Assembly: GCA_002869225.1 (NCBI GenBank)
Contig: PKTG01000130.1
Coordinates: forward strand, 1-64,000
Direction: 5' to 3'
Source: Candidatus Muiribacterium halophilum
GTDB taxonomy: Bacteria > Muiribacteriota > Muiribacteriia > Muiribacteriales > Muiribacteriaceae
Length of the DNA stretch: 64,000 nucleotides
Below, piece by piece: positions 61,082 through 64,000 of the stretch. How positions within the stretch are numbered: the first letter of the stretch is position 1; every line of letters starts with the position of its first letter. The notes under the pieces were generated by a model. The model had not been told where the DNA came from and did not search any database. It was given only the letters and a program-made list of their open reading frames with translations. The translations under genes and the position numbers were made by a program.

Positions 61082-61128
61082 GGGTCAGGCTGAGCTTTGT
61101 AAGCTTAATTTTGGGAACAGCCAGACCC
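61082..61128. other. Candidate structured element Y upstream of rimO
   Basis: Lower stem GGGTC (61082-61086)/GACCC (61124-61128), an A-A mismatch, then GGCTG (61088-61092)/CAGCC (61118-61122). Inner hairpin AGCTT/AAGCT with loop TGT. Linker TAATTTTGGGAA. Same plan as element X at 53837-53882 with different base pairs. Confidence 0.55.
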
Positions 61129-61136
61129 GGCACTGT

Positions 61137-64000
61137 TCACTGCTTCTTCGCTAGATTCTTCTCAATATATATAAGTGATCTTCTAGCATCTTTAGCATAA
61201 GATGAGTTAGGTTTCAATTCTATTACCCTGTTATACTCTTTCATCGATTCCTTAAGCATATTCTTTGTCTTGTATAATGAAGCAAGTTTAAAATGCGCCT
61301 CAACCAACTGATTATCAAGAGTTATTGCATTTCTATACTCTTCCATTGCCTCACCTTTCATATTGACCTTAAGGTTCTCATTATAGGCTTCAGCAAGTTC
61401 AAAATGTGCATATGCATTATTGGTATCCCTTTCAACTGCTTTTTTTGCAATATCGATAGCAGCACTATAATCAGGTTCTTCTGATTCCAGTCCTTCCTTA
61501 TCAAATAATCTTCTCATTGCAAAATAAGGCCATAGGAAATCAGGATCTATAGATATTCCCATCTTATATGCAGATACTGCTGCAACTTTATCATCAGTAG
61601 ATAATGTTATTGTTGGAATAAGTTTAGTATTTGCATAACCGTAAACAAAGTAAGTCATTGCATCCCTATTTTGATTCTCGGCTTCTTCTTTAAATTTCTT
61701 CTTATAATCAAAGAACTTTTTCTCTTTCTCATCAGAATTATTAAATCTATCATAGAGAGCATCAACATAACATACAGCTGCATGTCCATCATATGGATCA
61801 AGTTCGATTATCTCATGATATATCTCAGATGCTTTTGCATAATTTTTCATAACAACAAGAATCTCTGCATATTTATGCATGACATCAAGATTGTCCTCAT
61901 CCTGAGATTTTATTATCTCGTATAAAGATGATGCTTTATCAAAATCTCCCATTTTAGAATAAGTGTCAGCAAGAAGCTCTCTATAGAAAAGATTATCTTT
62001 ATCCATATCACATGCTTTTTCAAGCTCTGATAAAGCTTTTTCTTTAAGATTTGCTTCTGTAAAAGCACTTTCCGGTATCACTGAATATAAATACCCTAGT
62101 TCAAAGTGTACCATAGGATCTTTTGCATTTGATTCAACTTCTTTCTTATATTTTTCAATAAGCTCTGCAATATGATTTCCATCATATTCTTCGTTGAATA
62201 TCTTTTCCCTATAGGAATCTATTAATGTCTTTTTCAGATTCATATTAGTCTTATAAAATTCTGATGCTTTTTCAAGATATTTGATAGCTTTATCAAACTG
62301 TCCCAATCTAAAAGCAAGCATACCGGCTTTGAGATTTACTTCTTTAAAGTTTTCAGAATCATCAATATCAAGGACTCTTTCATATTCAAAGAAAGCTTTA
62401 CTAAATATTTCCTGAAGTTCATATATTTTTCCAAGTCTATATCTTGCTTCAAGATAATTCGGATTTATCTCAATGACAGATTGATATTTCATCATCGCAT
62501 TCTCTAGATCGCCATTTGCCTCAAATTCTCTTGCTGCAGCTAGATGTTTATTTATTTCCTTATCAGTCTCAGCTTGATGCATCTTATCAAAGAACCTTTT
62601 TGCCTGAGAATTGTCAGGTTGAAGATTTAAGAGTTTATCATAGATAGTCTTAGCTTCATTGAAATCCTGTTTTGCTTCAAGGATCTCTCCTAGTTTACTA
62701 AACGCATCTATAAATCCTTCATCCATACTCACAGCAGTTCTCAACTCTTCAAGAGCTTTTTCTACATCACCCTTAAGCCAATATATTGAACCAGCCTGAT
62801 AATGACCATGTACATCAGTATAATCCTTTTTAATAAGTGAAGTGAATTCTTCTAATGCACTATCAAGATCATTCTTTGAAAGATAGATCATACCAAGATT
62901 ATAAAAGGCTTTTGTAAAATCTTCATTTTTCTGTTTTACAAGCTTATAATAAGCCATAGCCTGAGCCTTATCATTTCTTGCATTATATATCTCAGCAAGT
63001 TCAAAATAAGGTCTATAATCATCAGGGTTCGTTTCGATGATATTTTCATATTCTTTTATTGCGTTTTCTTCCATTCCTCTTTCTCTATATACTTCAGCTG
63101 CTTTTAATCTTTCCTCGACTTCTTTCTTCTGTTCACTTGACGTGAATTCATTATAAAGTTCTTTGATATTTATATTATCCGGTTCAATATCTATAGCCAA
63201 CTTTATTTCATTTACAGCTTCATCAAGCATGTTTTTGTCTTTATATACTTTAGCAAGTTCATAATAAGCTTCCCCACGGTTTTTGGAGAGTTTTTTAGCC
63301 TGTGAGAACTCATTCATAGCATTGTTTATCATAATCTCATCCTTATAGGATTTTCCAATACTATAATAAAGTCTACCTAGTTCAAGATGAGCTTCATAAC
63401 TATCAGGTTCGACTTCAATGACCTGCTTAAACTCAAGAACAGCTTTATCTATCATTCCTGTCTTCTTGTATAGTTTACCCATCTCTATCCTTGCTTTGAG
63501 ATTTGCTGGATCCGATGCAACGACTTCCTTAAGCTTTTCAATAGCTTCATCGTTTTGAGCCTGAGAAGCTAATGTAAGTGCTATCTCGATCTTCGCTTCA
63601 TATCTCATTGGAGCGATCTCAAGAACCTTCTTAAATAACTTCATAGCCTGTTCATACTGTTTGTCATCTCTATAGACTTTTCCAAGCATTATATAAGTAT
63701 CAAGATTATCATTTTCATGAGCCAAAGCATTCTTTAGAGTCTTGACTGCTTTTTCCTTTGCACCTGTCTTCCAATACATTATAGCAAGTGAGTGATAATC
63801 CTCTATCTGACAATCAGGATTTTTCACTAATTGTTCAAAGACTTCTATTCCCTTGTTATACATATTCTTTTCCAGATATATCTTGCCCAGCATTCCTGAT
63901 AATTCAGGATATAATGGTTGAAGTTGTCTTGCTTTTTCGAAATACATAAGAGCTTCATCATAGTTTCCTTCCTTATAGAAAAGCTCTCCCATTCCAAAAT
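61137..64000 (-). CDS. Large multi-TPR protein (5' end outside window)
   Basis: At least 953 residues; the frame is open to base 64000, so the N terminus lies beyond the window. It holds more than twenty 34-residue TPR units in near-perfect register, for example NYDEALMYFEKARQLQPLYP, YEQAMKLFKKVLEIAPMRYE and NDEAIEKLKEVVASDPANLK, broken by short charged linkers (about 290 and 485). No signal peptide is visible in this part. The last unit is LKESMKEYNRVIELKPNSSY and the end is LIYIEKNLAKKQ. The stop TGA falls inside a CAGTGAACAGTG repeat. A scaffold role is all that can be claimed. Confidence 0.85.
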   Translation of the reverse strand, partial: FGMGELFYKEGNYDEALMYFEKARQLQPLYPELSGMLGKIYLEKNMYNKGIEVFEQLVKNPDCQIEDYHSLAIMYWKTGAKEKAVKTLKNALAHENDNLDTYIMLGKVYRDDKQYEQAMKLFKKVLEIAPMRYEAKIEIALTLASQAQNDEAIEKLKEVVASDPANLKARIEMGKLYKKTGMIDKAVLEFKQVIEVEPDSYEAHLELGRLYYSIGKSYKDEIMINNAMNEFSQAKKLSKNRGEAYYELAKVYKDKNMLDEAVNEIKLAIDIEPDNINIKELYNEFTSSEQKKEVEERLKAAEVYRERGMEENAIKEYENIIETNPDDYRPYFELAEIYNARNDKAQAMAYYKLVKQKNEDFTKAFYNLGMIYLSKNDLDSALEEFTSLIKKDYTDVHGHYQAGSIYWLKGDVEKALEELRTAVSMDEGFIDAFSKLGEILEAKQDFNEAKTIYDKLLNLQPDNSQAKRFFDKMHQAETDKEINKHLAAAREFEANGDLENAMMKYQSVIEINPNYLEARYRLGKIYELQEIFSKAFFEYERVLDIDDSENFKEVNLKAGMLAFRLGQFDKAIKYLEKASEFYKTNMNLKKTLIDSYREKIFNEEYDGNHIAELIEKYKKEVESNAKDPMVHFELGYLYSVIPESAFTEANLKEKALSELEKACDMDKDNLFYRELLADTYSKMGDFDKASSLYEIIKSQDEDNLDVMHKYAEILVVMKNYAKASEIYHEIIELDPYDGHAAVCYVDALYDRFNNSDEKEKKFFDYKKKFKEEAENQNRDAMTYFVYGYANTKLIPTITLSTDDKVAAVSAYKMGISIDPDFLWPYFAMRRLFDKEGLESEEPDYSAAIDIAKKAVERDTNNAYAHFELAEAYNENLKVNMKGEAMEEYRNAITLDNQLVEAHFKLASLYKTKNMLKESMKEYNRVIELKPNSSYAKDARRSLIYIEKNLAKKQ

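Noticed and set aside
61082-61128. Small SRP RNA or tmRNA
   Set aside because: At 47 nt it is too short, and it lacks the SRP GGAA/AGCA loop motif and any tmRNA tag ORF.

Overview
The window is AT-rich bacterial chromosome with short intergenic gaps and long operons, nearly all on the minus strand. The gene set suggests a free-living, probably diderm bacterium. It has outer-membrane-type beta-barrel and lipoprotein genes, type IV pilin-like proteins, an O-antigen-ligase-type membrane protein, a peptidoglycan amidase with LysM, many TPR proteins and standard phospholipid genes. Several lipoproteins are built from FN3 domains, and one exported protein ends in an FlgD-type domain, as in poorly sampled candidate phyla and Bacteroidetes/Cloacimonetes-like lineages. 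I cannot name the species. TAA, TAG and TGA are all used as ordinary stops.

Layout. 1-5.4 kb: parvulin lipoprotein, mazG, a degenerate BCCP, accC and xseA form one overlapping operon. 5.5-11.2 kb: an FN3 lipoprotein, two pseudopilins and a Wzy/TPR membrane protein. 11.5-18.3 kb: NIF3-like protein, TPM-domain protein, RNase P RNA, three TPR/helical proteins, an HDOD protein and a zinc-ribbon/pilin-like protein, apparently co-transcribed. 18.8-19.0 kb: tRNA-Glu and a CAT-anticodon tRNA. 19.3-24.2 kb: envelope and exported proteins (PorV-like barrel, FlgD-tailed protein, M14 carboxypeptidase). 24.4-30.4 kb: mixed short units. 30.6-34.6 kb: infC-rpmI-rplT-ppdK behind a good promoter, a structured leader and an attenuator-like hairpin. 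34.6-38.4 kb: STAS, PtsN-like, SpoIIE-type phosphatase and dapF. 38.9-46.9 kb: a six-gene run (PhnD-like sensor, GAF-GGDEF-like protein, double-SPASM radical SAM protein, TPR protein, asparagine-synthetase-like protein, B12-type radical SAM protein) that looks like an uncharacterised modification pathway. 47-51.5 kb: a giant FN3/beta-propeller lipoprotein. 51.6-61 kb: nucleotidyltransferase, mtaB, rsmE, a recA operon and rimO-pgsA-pgpA-pncC. 61-64 kb: a large TPR protein running off the end.

Three things stand out. First, at least ten intergenic islands carry a dispersed composite repeat built on a 7-bp period. The modules keep the same order and lie in either orientation, often touch or supply stop codons, and recall the heptanucleotide STRR repeats of cyanobacteria. 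Second, two conserved genes, infC and the asparagine-synthetase-like gene, each carry one in-frame TAA at a domain boundary while the downstream frame stays intact. Third, smaller elements accompany these: a pair of ~168-bp inverted-repeat elements, a candidate structured RNA motif present twice with compensatory stem changes, and a shared hairpin repeat. The last two both lie upstream of the methylthiotransferase genes mtaB and rimO.
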